A stretch of DNA of 64,000 nucleotides from an uncultured bacterium. Lineage in GTDB: Bacteria; Bacillota; Clostridia; Lachnospirales; Lachnospiraceae. Within the stretch, counting starts at the first letter, position 1; every line of letters begins with the position of its first letter. The DNA is taken from assembly GCA_947647735.1 (NCBI GenBank), contig CANSLJ010000008.1:1-64000 (forward strand). The letters are read 5' to 3'. A model generated the notes under the pieces. The model searched no databases and was not told the DNA's origin. It worked only from the letters and a program-made list of their open reading frames with translations. This document shows, one piece after another, positions 41,651 through 50,130 of the stretch. The position numbers and the translations under genes were made by a program.

Positions 41651-43315
41651 CTATATTTTTTTCAATACAACCGCCTCATAAGGCCGCAGCGTCATATGCC
41701 CCTTTACCGCCGCGTCCGCATAATTTCCGATCAGGATATCGCCATCACAGAATTCCTCCGGCATATCAAGGGAAACCTCCCTGCCGGCAAAATTGCAGAC
41801 GATCAGAAGCTTCTCCTCCCCCAGCGTCCTCGTATAGGCATAAAGTTCCTCAGACTCCGGCAAAAGCAGATCATAGGCGCCGTATACGATCACCTCGTTC
41901 TCCCTTCTCAAACGGATCAGTTTCCGGAAATAATGGAACACGGAATCCTCTCTGAATAACTGCTCTTTCGCGTTGATCTCCCTGTAATTCGGATTGACCA
42001 TGATCCAGGGCGTTCCCGTTGTAAAACCGGCGTTCTCCTCATCGCTCCACTGGAAAGGCGTCCTCGCATTGTCCCTGCTCTTGTATCTTAAATAACGCAT
42101 CATCTCCTCTTCGGAAAACACGCCGCTCTCCGTCAGCTCACGATAGGCGTTGATACTCTCGATATCCCGGAAATCCTCAATACGCACAAAGGGAACGTTG
42201 GTCATGCCCAGCTCCTGTCCCTGATAGATATAGGGCGTTCCCTGCATCATATAAAGACAGGTTGCCAGCATTTTGGCGGACGTTTCCCGGTATGCCCCGT
42301 CATCTCCGAACCGGGACACGGAGCGGGGCTGATCGTGGTTCTCCCAGAACAGGCTGTTCCATGCCACATCCTCCAGTCCCTTCTGCCATCTGGTCATCAC
42401 CTCTTTCAAATCCCGCAGATCCGCTTTCCGGTCTGACCATTTGCCCTTTTCCCCGGCGTCCACATCCATATGCTCAAACTGGAACACCATGTTCAGTTCC
42501 TTTTCATCGCTCCGGGCATATTTCTTCGCCTCCTCTATGGTCACTCCGGAACACTCTCCCACCGTGATGGTATCCGCCCGGTTTAACACCTTCGCCCGCA
42601 TCTCCTGCAGATACTCATGCACGTGAGGGCCGTTTGCCGCCTCATCAAAGCCGGAATAGCCGTTCACCCCGGGCACGCCGTCCGCAAATTCCGCCGGTTT
42701 GGAGATCAGACTGATCACATCCATGCGGAACCCGTCAACCCCCTTGTCGATCCACCAGTTCATCATGCGGAACACTTCCTCCCGCACCACCGGATTATCC
42801 CAGTTCAGATCCGGCTGTTTTCTGGAAAACAGATGCAGATAATACATCTCTGTCGCCGCGTCATACTCCCACGCCGAGCCTGAAAAACAGGAGCCCCAGT
42901 TGTTGGGTTCTTTCCCTTCCTTTCCGGAACGCCAGATATAGTAATCCCTGTAGGGATTATCCAAAGACTTTCTGCTCTCCACAAACCATGCATGTTCATC
43001 CGAGGTATGGTTCACCACCAGATCCATCACGATCCTGATGCCCCGCTCATGCGCCGCCGAAAGCATCTCATCAAAATCCTCCATGGTGCCGAATTCATCC
43101 ATGATCGCCTGATAATCGCTGATATCATATCCATTGTCATCGTTGGGGGACTGATAGACCGGGGAGAGCCAGATCACATCGATTCCCAGTTCCTTTAAGT
43201 AATCCAGTTTTGAGGTGATCCCCCTGATATCTCCGATACCGTCTCCGTTGCTGTCGCAAAAACTTCTCGGATAGATCTGATATACCACACATTCTTTCCA
43301 CCATCTCTTTTTCAT
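41651..43315 (-). CDS. GH13 alpha-glucosidase / oligo-1,6-glucosidase
   Basis: A 554-aa cytoplasmic GH13 enzyme (subfamily 31-like) that cleaves alpha-glucosidic bonds of maltose/isomaltose-type oligosaccharides. The start MKKRWWKECVVYQIYPRSFCD is typical in part. The conserved regions are DLVVNHTS, GFRMDVI (nucleophile Asp), TVGECSGV (acid/base Glu, where most members read VGE-[MT]) and NHDQPR (transition-state Asp). Calcium-like loop DSNGDGIGDI and the C-terminal beta-sandwich (about 470-554) are present. GGGAGG lies 7 nt before this ATG; an upstream in-frame ATG at 43372 has none. It is a monocistronic gene. Confidence 0.94.
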   Translation of the reverse strand: MKKRWWKECVVYQIYPRSFCDSNGDGIGDIRGITSKLDYLKELGIDVIWLSPVYQSPNDDNGYDISDYQAIMDEFGTMEDFDEMLSAAHERGIRIVMDLVVNHTSDEHAWFVESRKSLDNPYRDYYIWRSGKEGKEPNNWGSCFSGSAWEYDAATEMYYLHLFSRKQPDLNWDNPVVREEVFRMMNWWIDKGVDGFRMDVISLISKPAEFADGVPGVNGYSGFDEAANGPHVHEYLQEMRAKVLNRADTITVGECSGVTIEEAKKYARSDEKELNMVFQFEHMDVDAGEKGKWSDRKADLRDLKEVMTRWQKGLEDVAWNSLFWENHDQPRSVSRFGDDGAYRETSAKMLATCLYMMQGTPYIYQGQELGMTNVPFVRIEDFRDIESINAYRELTESGVFSEEEMMRYLRYKSRDNARTPFQWSDEENAGFTTGTPWIMVNPNYREINAKEQLFREDSVFHYFRKLIRLRRENEVIVYGAYDLLLPESEELYAYTRTLGEEKLLIVCNFAGREVSLDMPEEFCDGDILIGNYADAAVKGHMTLRPYEAVVLKKI

Positions 43316-43431
43316 ATGATATCCTCCCTTCGATTTGTGTGAATAATTATAATCCATTTTCAGGGAATACACAATTCCGAAATGAAAGTTATCATATAGC
43401 CTGAAAACTTCTGCAAAGCGGGAGGAAAATG

Positions 43432-43470
43432 TAAGGTTCCGGCAAGGTTTCCATAAGGCTGCTGTAAGGT
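43432..43470 (+). promoter_or_regulatory. four 11-bp-spaced TAAGGT boxes, response-regulator-type operator
   Basis: TAAGGT, CAAGGT, TAAGGC and TAAGGT start at 43432, 43443, 43454 and 43465, exactly 11 nt apart, on one face of the helix. TACGAT at 43479-43484 can serve as -10. Direct repeats with 10-11-bp period are the usual sites of OmpR-family response regulators. No two-component genes adjoin this operon. Confidence 0.6.
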
Positions 43471-43573
43471 CCGCATGCTACGATATACAACGAAAAGGCT
43501 GAAACAGGTCTGTGACATCACAGCAGTCCTTTAAAAACATCAGCTATGATCAATTGCTACAGGAGGTATCCCG

Positions 43574-44497
43574 ATGGACGACTACATCATCGAAACCAAA
43601 AATCTCACAAAACAATACGGCTCACAAAAAAGCGTCGACAGCCTGAACATCCACGTGAAAAAGAGCCGGATCTACGGCCTTCTCGGCAGAAACGGCGCCG
43701 GCAAGACCACCACCATGAAAATGCTCCTCGGGCTCACGAAGCCCACCTCCGGGGAAGTGAAGATCTGGGGAAGGCCCCTGCACGGAAACGAAAAGAGCCT
43801 TCTTCCGCGGATCGGCTCCCTGATCGAATCCCCCGGCTTTTATCCCAACCTCACAGGATATGAAAACCTGAAGATATTTGCCGCCCTCCGGGGCATTGCG
43901 GATCAGCGCGCCGTCTCTGACGCGCTGGAACTGGTGAGCCTGCCCACGCGGGATAAAAAGCTGTTTTCCCAGTATTCTCTCGGCATGAAGCAGAGGCTCG
44001 CCATCGCCCTTGCCGTGATGCATGATCCGGAGCTTCTGATCCTGGATGAGCCCATCAACGGGCTTGATCCCATCGGCATTGCCGAGGTGCGAAACTTTAT
44101 ACGGGAATTATGTGATGCCAAAGGAAAGACCATCCTGATCTCCAGCCATATCCTGTCTGAGATCGCGCTCCTTGCCGACGATATCGGCATTATTGACAGG
44201 GGGCTTTTGCTGGAGGAGGAGAGCCTTGCAGAGCTGGAGGCAAAAAGCAGCAGGCATGTCTGTTTTCAGGTCTCGGACACCACGAAGGCGGCAGGCATAC
44301 TGGAACATACTTTCCACGAGTACCGTTATACCATACAGGATATCCACACCCTGCTGCTTCACAACATGGACCTTTCCGTGGGCAGGATCATCACAGCCTT
44401 TGTCGCAAACGGCATCGAAGTATCAGGGGCTTTTATCTCCGAGGAGAGTCTGGAGGATTATTTCAAACGGGTAACAGGAGGTGAGGGCATTGCTTAA
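43574..44497 (+). CDS. ABC transporter ATP-binding protein (lantibiotic-immunity/BcrA-like)
   Basis: A 307-aa ATPase. The start is YIIETKNLTKQYG, with Walker A GLLGRNGAGKTTTMKMLLG (in part, about 37-50), the signature YSLGMKQRLAIA, Walker B LLILDEPINGLDPIG and the H-loop ISSHIL. A C-terminal extension (about 215-307) is typical of the BcrA/LanF group that drives export or detachment of bacitracin or lantibiotics. AGGAGG precedes the ATG. Two permease genes follow, giving a LanFEG-like set. No peptide precursor is nearby, so a protective role is more likely than self-immunity. Confidence 0.93.
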   Translation: MDDYIIETKNLTKQYGSQKSVDSLNIHVKKSRIYGLLGRNGAGKTTTMKMLLGLTKPTSGEVKIWGRPLHGNEKSLLPRIGSLIESPGFYPNLTGYENLKIFAALRGIADQRAVSDALELVSLPTRDKKLFSQYSLGMKQRLAIALAVMHDPELLILDEPINGLDPIGIAEVRNFIRELCDAKGKTILISSHILSEIALLADDIGIIDRGLLLEEESLAELEAKSSRHVCFQVSDTTKAAGILEHTFHEYRYTIQDIHTLLLHNMDLSVGRIITAFVANGIEVSGAFISEESLEDYFKRVTGGEGIA

Positions 44498-45269
44498 ACT
44501 GATCCGATGCGAATTTTTGAAATGCAGGCGAAAAAAACTGTTTCAGATCGCCTTTCTCACAACTTTTATCATGCCGGTTTTCTACGCCCTGTTATTAAAA
44601 GACGGCAGACTTGAGGATTTTATGTCCGTTGTGCGGGAGGAGAACGGCTTTCTGCTCCTGATCCCGCTATCGGTGGTACTCGCCGCCAATCTGTTCTTTG
44701 AAGAACATGATCATAACACGCTGAAAAACCTGCTGTGTGTTCCGGTCAGCAAAAACCGCCTCACCGCGGCAAAACTTTTTGTGGTTCTGCTCTTTGACAT
44801 CGCTTACGAACTGGCAGGCTTTACGGCAGCGGTTATCCTTGCGCTGCTCTCCGGTATCCCGCTTACAGGCATCGCTTTACAGTTCTCTCTCACCTTTGCC
44901 TGCAGCATCCTGCTCTGGGCGGCGGCGATGCCCTGCCTGCTTTTTGTGGTCTGGTGCAACAGATCCTATATCATCTCTGTCCTGATCGCTTTCGCCTACA
45001 CGATACTCGGCTATATCCTGCATCTGTCCGACGCGGTCAACATGGTGCCTCTGGGAGCAAATACTCCTACTTTTCTGCCGGTTCCGATCATATTCCGGTG
45101 GCTCTATCAGTTCCATTCCACAGAGCAGGCGGGAGAGACGTTTCTGCAGTTTTACGAGCGTTTCAGCCCTTATTTTGTGTCAACCCCTGCTGTCTTTGCC
45201 ATTATGGGTGCTGAGGCGGCAGTATGTATGCTGATGATGATGATGATATATCAGAGGCAGAACGTTTAA
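44490..45269 (+). CDS. ABC-2-type permease, first subunit (LanE-like)
   Basis: A 259-aa membrane protein with six hydrophobic helices (for example FLLLIPLSVVLAANLFF, ELAGFTAAVILALLSGIPL, ILLWAAAMPCLLFVVWC, YIISVLIAFAYTILGYIL and a C-terminal VFAIMGAEAAVCMLMMMM) and the conserved NTLKNLLCVPVSKNRLTAAK loop before TM3. The preferred start is TTG, 8 nt after AGGAGG; the GTG at 44481 lies on that site itself. Its beginning overlaps the ATPase stop, so translation is coupled. With the next gene it forms the membrane part of the transporter. Confidence 0.88.
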   Translation: MLKLIRCEFLKCRRKKLFQIAFLTTFIMPVFYALLLKDGRLEDFMSVVREENGFLLLIPLSVVLAANLFFEEHDHNTLKNLLCVPVSKNRLTAAKLFVVLLFDIAYELAGFTAAVILALLSGIPLTGIALQFSLTFACSILLWAAAMPCLLFVVWCNRSYIISVLIAFAYTILGYILHLSDAVNMVPLGANTPTFLPVPIIFRWLYQFHSTEQAGETFLQFYERFSPYFVSTPAVFAIMGAEAAVCMLMMMMIYQRQNV

Positions 45270-45284
45270 GGAGGTATACAGACT

Positions 45285-46103
45285 ATGACTGCTATCATCA
45301 AAACAGAATTTCAGAAAATGAAGAGATACCATATCCTGCTGATCGGTATGATCGGCATGCTGTGTTCGCCGCTTTTGCAGTATTTCTCCCAGCAGATCTT
45401 GATCGAGGAGATGCGGGATCCCCATTTCAATTTTGCCGCGCTGGTGGACAACACGATCTGGGGCAATGTACAGATCTTTATGCCGGTCCTGTTCACCTTG
45501 ACCGGCGGTTATCTGATCAACCGGGAGTACACCGATGATACTATAAAAAATATATCAACCATTCCTATCTCCTTCCGCAGGTTCCTGACCGGAAAGCTCT
45601 TTGCCGTCGGGCTTTTATCTGTGCTGTTCGGCATTTACAGCCTGATCATCACGGTGATCATCGCTGTCTGTGCCGGGCTCTCGGACATCTGCCTTTCTGT
45701 CTTTGTCAGCGGGCTTTTTCGGATGATCCTGCTCTCGGTATGCGTTTATATCGTGGTGCTTCCGATCATCGCATTCTGCAGCAAAAAGCCCGGACTGTTT
45801 ATGACAGGCTCGGTGACCGCCTTTCTTGCGGGGTATTGCGTCCTATTTTTCAAAAAAGGGATTCTCAGGAACCTCTACCCTTTTTCGGCGGCTCTGACCG
45901 TCATAGGATTCGATACTTCCTCCTATACGGGAGCACCGGAAAAAGGGAGTATGCCGCTGGCGTACCTTTCCCTTGGCAGTATGCTGCTGATCAGCGTTTT
46001 ACTCATCCATTTTTCCGAAATGCCGGAAAACACAGGGAATCGCAGGAAACAAAAAAGTCATGCCGCTCTGCGCCCGGTGCGGCGAAAACGCTGCGGATCT
46101 TAA
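45285..46103 (+). CDS. ABC-2-type permease, second subunit (LanG-like)
   Basis: A 272-aa membrane protein, about six helices (LLIGMIGMLCSPLLQYF; VQIFMPVLFTLTGGYLI; LLSVLFGIYSLIITVIIAV; MILLSVCVYIVVLPIIAF; LFMTGSVTAFLAGYCVLFF; LGSMLLISVLLIHF). It has the YTDDTIKNISTIPISFRRFL loop, equivalent to the NTLKN loop of its partner. The C-terminus is a short basic tail (RRKQKSHAALRPVRRKRCG). It starts 15 nt after the first permease, with AAGGAGG upstream. The operon ends at the terminator that follows. Confidence 0.9.
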   Translation: MTAIIKTEFQKMKRYHILLIGMIGMLCSPLLQYFSQQILIEEMRDPHFNFAALVDNTIWGNVQIFMPVLFTLTGGYLINREYTDDTIKNISTIPISFRRFLTGKLFAVGLLSVLFGIYSLIITVIIAVCAGLSDICLSVFVSGLFRMILLSVCVYIVVLPIIAFCSKKPGLFMTGSVTAFLAGYCVLFFKKGILRNLYPFSAALTVIGFDTSSYTGAPEKGSMPLAYLSLGSMLLISVLLIHFSEMPENTGNRRKQKSHAALRPVRRKRCGS

Positions 46104-46142
46104 TTGGAAGACTGTCCCCTCAGCGAGGACACCATGACATCA

Positions 46143-46183
46143 AAATACCCCTGCATGAAAGAGTAAATCATACAGGGGCATTT
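46143..46183. terminator. bidirectional terminator between the ABC operon and blaR1-like gene
   Basis: AAATACCCCTGCATGA (46143-46158) pairs with TCATACAGGGGCATTT (46168-46183), two mismatches, A/T flanks on both sides. It serves convergent transcription of the permease gene and the M56 peptidase gene. Confidence 0.8.
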
Positions 46184-46223
46184 GTAATAATCTTGGATTT
46201 TCAGATGTTTCCTCAAAACTCCT

Positions 46224-48470
46224 TTACGGCCTGTACCACTCCGCAAAGCTTACAGCCTCCCCGTCCTCCAGTTCAACCGCCCAGAATATCGGAAATTCTG
46301 TATCCGCCAGATACCGCTCAAAAGCATCCACATCCAGCTCCAGGCTCTCTCCCTGATGATTTTCCAAAATAAAATACTTGCAGTCACTGCGGACCGGATA
46401 GACCGCGTCCGCCCCCTCCAGATCAACGATCTCAAAGCCTGCATCCGCATCATACTCCGGCTTCCAGTCCTCGCTCTCCGGCACCACCCAGTCCTGCCTG
46501 TCTATGGTGACCAAGCCTCCTCCAAAATCCGTCACATATCCCAGAACCTGCCCGCTCACTGCCGCTGTCTCCGTGATATACTCTCCCGGCAGCACCGCCA
46601 TAAAGGTATCCGCGATCACCGGCAGCTCCCGGCCCCAGCCTTCCTCCGCTTCCGCCGGGTAACTGTAAAATACGCACCATACCTCATCTCCTATCTCATG
46701 GAACCTTACATGATAAGAAATGCCGTTTTCCTCTCTCAGCATCCCTTCCTCACTCTGCACATAGCCGTCATTCTCCAGAATCTCCTCAATCCCGTAATCG
46801 CTCCCGAAGTGAGCCACAGAAAGCCTGACATCCTCATTCACTACAGCCTGCCATGCGTCCGCCTCCTCCTTCTGCCATTCTCCCTCGGGCAGATAGAAGG
46901 CATAACGGTCTTCCCTGACAAGCACAGCCCGCTTCTCCTCAGCCTCCCCTTCCTTCATGATCGTAAGGATTATCACATCGCCCGACATCTCTCCGTCCGC
47001 CGAACTATCTTCCCCCGGGGCTCCCGCATCCGGCAGTGTGCCGCGCTTCCAGTAAACTGTCTCCCCGTGCCAGTCCATCACAATGTATTCTGCCCCGTCA
47101 CTGTTTTCATATTGTAACGCCAGTATTTCCTGTTCCGGACTGTGCTCCTCATAGGGCTCGACCTCCACAGTGAACATCCCGTCTCTCTCTTCGCATATCC
47201 CTGTTCCACCGACGCCGATACCGATATAATAGCTGAACGCGCCCGTGTTCTCTATCTCCATGCTGTCCCCGAAGGATATACCGGTGCCCCAAATCGTGGG
47301 ATCTGTCCGGTCAAAATCAATGATCCAGCTCCCCGCCATCTCCGCAAATGCGGCTCCTCCCGATTCCTCCTCCGTTATTTCCGTATCCGGCTTCTCATCC
47401 GCATTTTCCTTTGTCAGAGAACACCCCGCCAGCGTGCCGGCGCATACCGCCAGAACCGCAGCGCAGACCAATACATAACACCCGTTTTTCTTTCCCGTTT
47501 TCCTTAAAATATTCTGAAATCTCTTTTTCATAACCTGCTTCCCGCCGTAAAATCCTGTTGACAGTACCGTTTTTTGTCTGCATCCTTTATGCAGTGTGGA
47601 CAATAAGGTTTCCGTATATGCCTTCTTCGTGGCAAAATCCGCGCCCTGTGTCACTTTTTCGTCGCAGGACAGCTCCATATCCACCACCGCCTCCTTCTGC
47701 ATCAGCCAGATCAGCGGATTGAACCAGTGCACCGCCGCTGCCGCCATAAACAACAGCTTAAACCAGATATCCCCGCGCTTTAAATGGATCAGTTCATGTT
47801 TCAAGATAAAATACAATTCCTCCCCGCTGTAATCATCCTCCGGCAGGATCAGGACAGGCTTCAAAAATCCCATGATCATAGGGCTTGCCGCCCCGGAAAA
47901 CACTATCACCGGCAGGGTGTGTTTTACATGCAGCTCACGCTTGATCCGCAAAAGCTCCTGCAGCACAAAAACGTCTTTTACAACCTTTCCGTTTTTCATC
48001 ACCCGCCTTCTGTAATGCAGATAGCTGATGATATGCGCCGCCATAAAAAGAACACATCCCGCAAGCCAGATGACCGCCGTCACATCCAAAAAAGTCACTC
48101 CTTCCTCCGCCTGGGGTGCAAGGGGCGTCGTCATCTGCGCCGGCAGTTCCACAACGATCCATCCGGGAGCAGGCTCCGCCTGTGCCATATCCGCCCCGTC
48201 TTTCTCATCCTCCGCTCCCTTCGCTGCCGCATCCGCCCCGCTCTGCTCTGTGAGATGCGCTTTCCACCCGAGTACCGTGTCCATGACGGATCTTCCCTCC
48301 GCCCCGTTGAAAAGAACAAGCAGCCGAAGCGCCAGAAAGATCCAGATCAGATACTTCCATTTTGCGGCATACCGCCTGTTCAGTAGAGGAGAGACAATGA
48401 GTACCAGAATAACGATCAGACTGACCGACGCCGAAACTGTCAAAACAGTAAGAAACAGATCTGTCATCAC
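46224..48470 (-). CDS. BlaR1/MecR1-like M56 membrane metallopeptidase with lipoprotein-like C-terminus
   Basis: A 748-aa membrane protein. The N-terminal part (about 1-345) is an M56 peptidase with membrane helices (LFLTVLTVSASVSLIVILVLI; YLIWIFLALRLLVLF; VTAVIWLAGCVLFMAAHIISY), the zinc motif HELIH (ILKHELIHLKRGD) and the ELSCDEKVT segment. A further hydrophobic segment ends in TLAGCS, which looks like a lipobox, followed by an acidic tether and an extracellular domain of about 380 aa. It has no SxxK/SxN/KTG penicillin-binding domain, so the sensed ligand is probably not a beta-lactam. Its ATG overlaps the blaI stop by 4 nt. On signal it should cleave or inactivate BlaI. Confidence 0.9.
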   Translation of the reverse strand: MMTDLFLTVLTVSASVSLIVILVLIVSPLLNRRYAAKWKYLIWIFLALRLLVLFNGAEGRSVMDTVLGWKAHLTEQSGADAAAKGAEDEKDGADMAQAEPAPGWIVVELPAQMTTPLAPQAEEGVTFLDVTAVIWLAGCVLFMAAHIISYLHYRRRVMKNGKVVKDVFVLQELLRIKRELHVKHTLPVIVFSGAASPMIMGFLKPVLILPEDDYSGEELYFILKHELIHLKRGDIWFKLLFMAAAAVHWFNPLIWLMQKEAVVDMELSCDEKVTQGADFATKKAYTETLLSTLHKGCRQKTVLSTGFYGGKQVMKKRFQNILRKTGKKNGCYVLVCAAVLAVCAGTLAGCSLTKENADEKPDTEITEEESGGAAFAEMAGSWIIDFDRTDPTIWGTGISFGDSMEIENTGAFSYYIGIGVGGTGICEERDGMFTVEVEPYEEHSPEQEILALQYENSDGAEYIVMDWHGETVYWKRGTLPDAGAPGEDSSADGEMSGDVIILTIMKEGEAEEKRAVLVREDRYAFYLPEGEWQKEEADAWQAVVNEDVRLSVAHFGSDYGIEEILENDGYVQSEEGMLREENGISYHVRFHEIGDEVWCVFYSYPAEAEEGWGRELPVIADTFMAVLPGEYITETAAVSGQVLGYVTDFGGGLVTIDRQDWVVPESEDWKPEYDADAGFEIVDLEGADAVYPVRSDCKYFILENHQGESLELDVDAFERYLADTEFPIFWAVELEDGEAVSFAEWYRP

Positions 48471-48871
48471 GCATCCTCCTCCCCGGCATGTTCTTCCTCC
48501 AGGCTGTCCAGAAAATCCCTGAGTTCTTCCACGTCGGAACTTTTGATCGCTTTGGAACTGTAAAGGGACGCGATCATATTCTGTATGGAATTGTTATACA
48601 GCTTTTCGAGAAAATGCCTGCTGGCTCCTGTCTTATATTCGTTTTCCGGGATCACCCAACTGTAGAGATTGCTTCCCGTGGAACGATCGCAGTTGACAAA
48701 ACCTTTATCCGCAAGACGGGTGAGAGAAGTCATCAGCGTGGAAAGCTGCCATTTTCTCCGCCCCTGCAGTTCTTTTAATATGTAATTAGAAGTGACCGGA
48801 ACCCCGCTGTTCCAGATCACCTGCATGATCTCCAGTTCGGCTTCGCCCAGTTTTTTGGTTGTATCGGTCAT
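48467..48871 (-). CDS. blaI: BlaI/MecI/CopY-family repressor
   Basis: A 134-aa winged-helix repressor. KKLGEAELEIMQVIWNSG, the NYILKELQGRRKWQLSTLMTSLTRLADKGFV helix region (in parts) and the C-terminal dimerisation helix with SSKAIKSSDVEELRDFLD are characteristic. The start is the ATG of MTDTTKKLG with AAAGGAGGG 6 nt upstream; the frame is open 75 nt further, but that part overlaps the operator region. It is co-transcribed with the M56 peptidase and is likely autoregulated through two operators upstream. Confidence 0.94.
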   Translation of the reverse strand: MTDTTKKLGEAELEIMQVIWNSGVPVTSNYILKELQGRRKWQLSTLMTSLTRLADKGFVNCDRSTGSNLYSWVIPENEYKTGASRHFLEKLYNNSIQNMIASLYSSKAIKSSDVEELRDFLDSLEEEHAGEEDA

Positions 48872-48964
48872 ACCTGCCCTCCTTTTTCTGTTTAAAATAC
48901 ACATACCATCCATATCACTTTCGGCCGATACGGATGTTCTGTCCATTCTGTGCTTTGATCGGTA

Positions 48965-49000
48965 TTATACAATTGTATAATTCATTATACTTCCGTATAA
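48965..49000. promoter_or_regulatory. twin BlaI-type operators upstream of blaI
   Basis: TTATAC-AATT-GTATAA (48965-48980) and TTATAC-TTCC-GTATAA (48985-49000) share the same half-sites, centres 20 bp apart (about two helical turns). The first contains TACAATTGTA, matching the BlaI/MecI consensus TACA-NN-TGTA. They lie 94 nt upstream of the blaI ATG, where repressor would cover the promoter. Confidence 0.8.
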
Positions 49001-49022
49001 CATATATGTCAAGCATAAAAAA

Positions 49023-49044
49023 CAGCAGGATATTACTCCTGCCG
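49023..49044 (-). terminator. terminator after the 186-aa gene
   Basis: CAGCAGGA (49023-49030) pairs with TCCTGCCG (49037-49044). On the minus strand the stem is followed by TTTTTTATG. It lies 30 nt after the stop of the 186-aa gene. Confidence 0.75.
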
Positions 49045-49073
49045 TTTCAGATACTCCCTCCGCCTTTTCCGCC

Positions 49074-49634
49074 TTAAAAACCAGTCCCCCATATTATGTA
49101 ATCAATCTTTTTCGTATCGCTGATCCATGCGTACTCCGGCAGCATCTCATCAAACACTCTGATGTTCTCCTCCGCCTCCGCTGTATGAAGATACTTCCTG
49201 TACCAGTCCTCCATCTTCCTGTAAATCTCGATCATCGAATCCTGCCTGTCACTGTCGCCTTTGCCGATGGGCTTAAATCCGAGAAAATCAAGCACTCTGC
49301 TATCCCAGATCGGTTTATCCGGGTTCAGCGTCGCCAGCATCTTACTGGCAAAGGACGCCTCCGTCGTATCAGTAAAAACATAGATATTACAAAGGATATT
49401 TTCAAAAGTCACTTCATCCTTTCTCGCTTTATTTTTCTCAAATATCTCGTAATACTTTTTGCGCCATTTCTCATTCCTGCGTACTTTATAGAAATGGTTA
49501 AACTTTCTTTGGAAATTTTCATCTCTGGAAACGTCTGTTTTATGGACATTCTTCATGATGTATTCGTACTCCGGCAGACCGAGGCTTTCTGCCAGAACTT
49601 TTTCTAATGTGCTTTTTGCGTTGATTTTATTCAT
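49074..49634 (-). CDS. uncharacterised 186-aa protein
   Basis: I do not recognise a named family. The protein is soluble, charged and helical, with a basic middle (FYKVRRNEKWRKKYYEIFEKNKARK in part, about 48-70), then FENILCNIYVFTDTTEASFASKMLATLNPDKPIWDSRVLDFLGF (in parts, about 76-120). The KMLATLNPDKPIWDSRV stretch is reminiscent of helix-hairpin-helix DNA glycosylase-like proteins of unknown function in Firmicutes, but catalytic residues cannot be assigned. The start is ATG at MNKINAKSTLEK. It is a single gene with its own terminator between the blaI operators and the toxin-antitoxin pair. Confidence 0.75.
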   Translation of the reverse strand: MNKINAKSTLEKVLAESLGLPEYEYIMKNVHKTDVSRDENFQRKFNHFYKVRRNEKWRKKYYEIFEKNKARKDEVTFENILCNIYVFTDTTEASFASKMLATLNPDKPIWDSRVLDFLGFKPIGKGDSDRQDSMIEIYRKMEDWYRKYLHTAEAEENIRVFDEMLPEYAWISDTKKIDYIIWGTGF

Positions 49635-49725
49635 TGTGCCTTCACCCTGAAATCCGCGGAAAAACTTTCATATTCCTGCTCTGACTCTTTCTCTTACGGA
49701 TCATTCACCGCCTCCAGAATATCTG

Positions 49726-50130
49726 TTACATCTTCACTACACATTTTTCTCCATAATATGGAATCAGTGAATCATGAGTAATAAAACTTAATTTTTCATA
49801 TTTTGCCTGTGCTAACAACATTCGATCAAAAGGATCATTATGTTTTGGCGCATTTTCCGGTCTGTTCAACGTTTTCAGCATGAAAACATGCTCCGGTTCC
49901 ACCAAAAGCTGCGAAAATCCCGTTCTTTCACATAACCTGACAAATTCTTCTTCGTCAATAGGCATCTGTTCAGGTTTGATCTTATGTTTAATCGCGATCT
50001 CCCATACAGAAGCGATACTATAATATACTTCATTTCTTCCCGATTCAAGTATTTGTATCACCTCATCTGAAAGCTTCGCCGTATTTGTCAACGCCCATAG
50101 CGCAATGTGAGTATCCAATAATACATTCAT
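49726..50130 (-). CDS. PIN-domain toxin (VapC-like)
   Basis: A 134-aa PIN-domain ribonuclease of the DTHxxLW group. Acidic active-site residues are visible in LLDTHIALWAL (Asp6), SVWEIAIKH (Glu, about 43) and DPFDRMLLAQA (Asp, about 98-101). It would act as an mRNA or tRNA-cleaving toxin when free of antitoxin. Its ATG overlaps the antitoxin stop by 4 nt (ATGA), the standard toxin-antitoxin layout. Length is normal and all key residues are present, so it is probably active. Confidence 0.9.
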   Translation of the reverse strand: MNVLLDTHIALWALTNTAKLSDEVIQILESGRNEVYYSIASVWEIAIKHKIKPEQMPIDEEEFVRLCERTGFSQLLVEPEHVFMLKTLNRPENAPKHNDPFDRMLLAQAKYEKLSFITHDSLIPYYGEKCVVKM

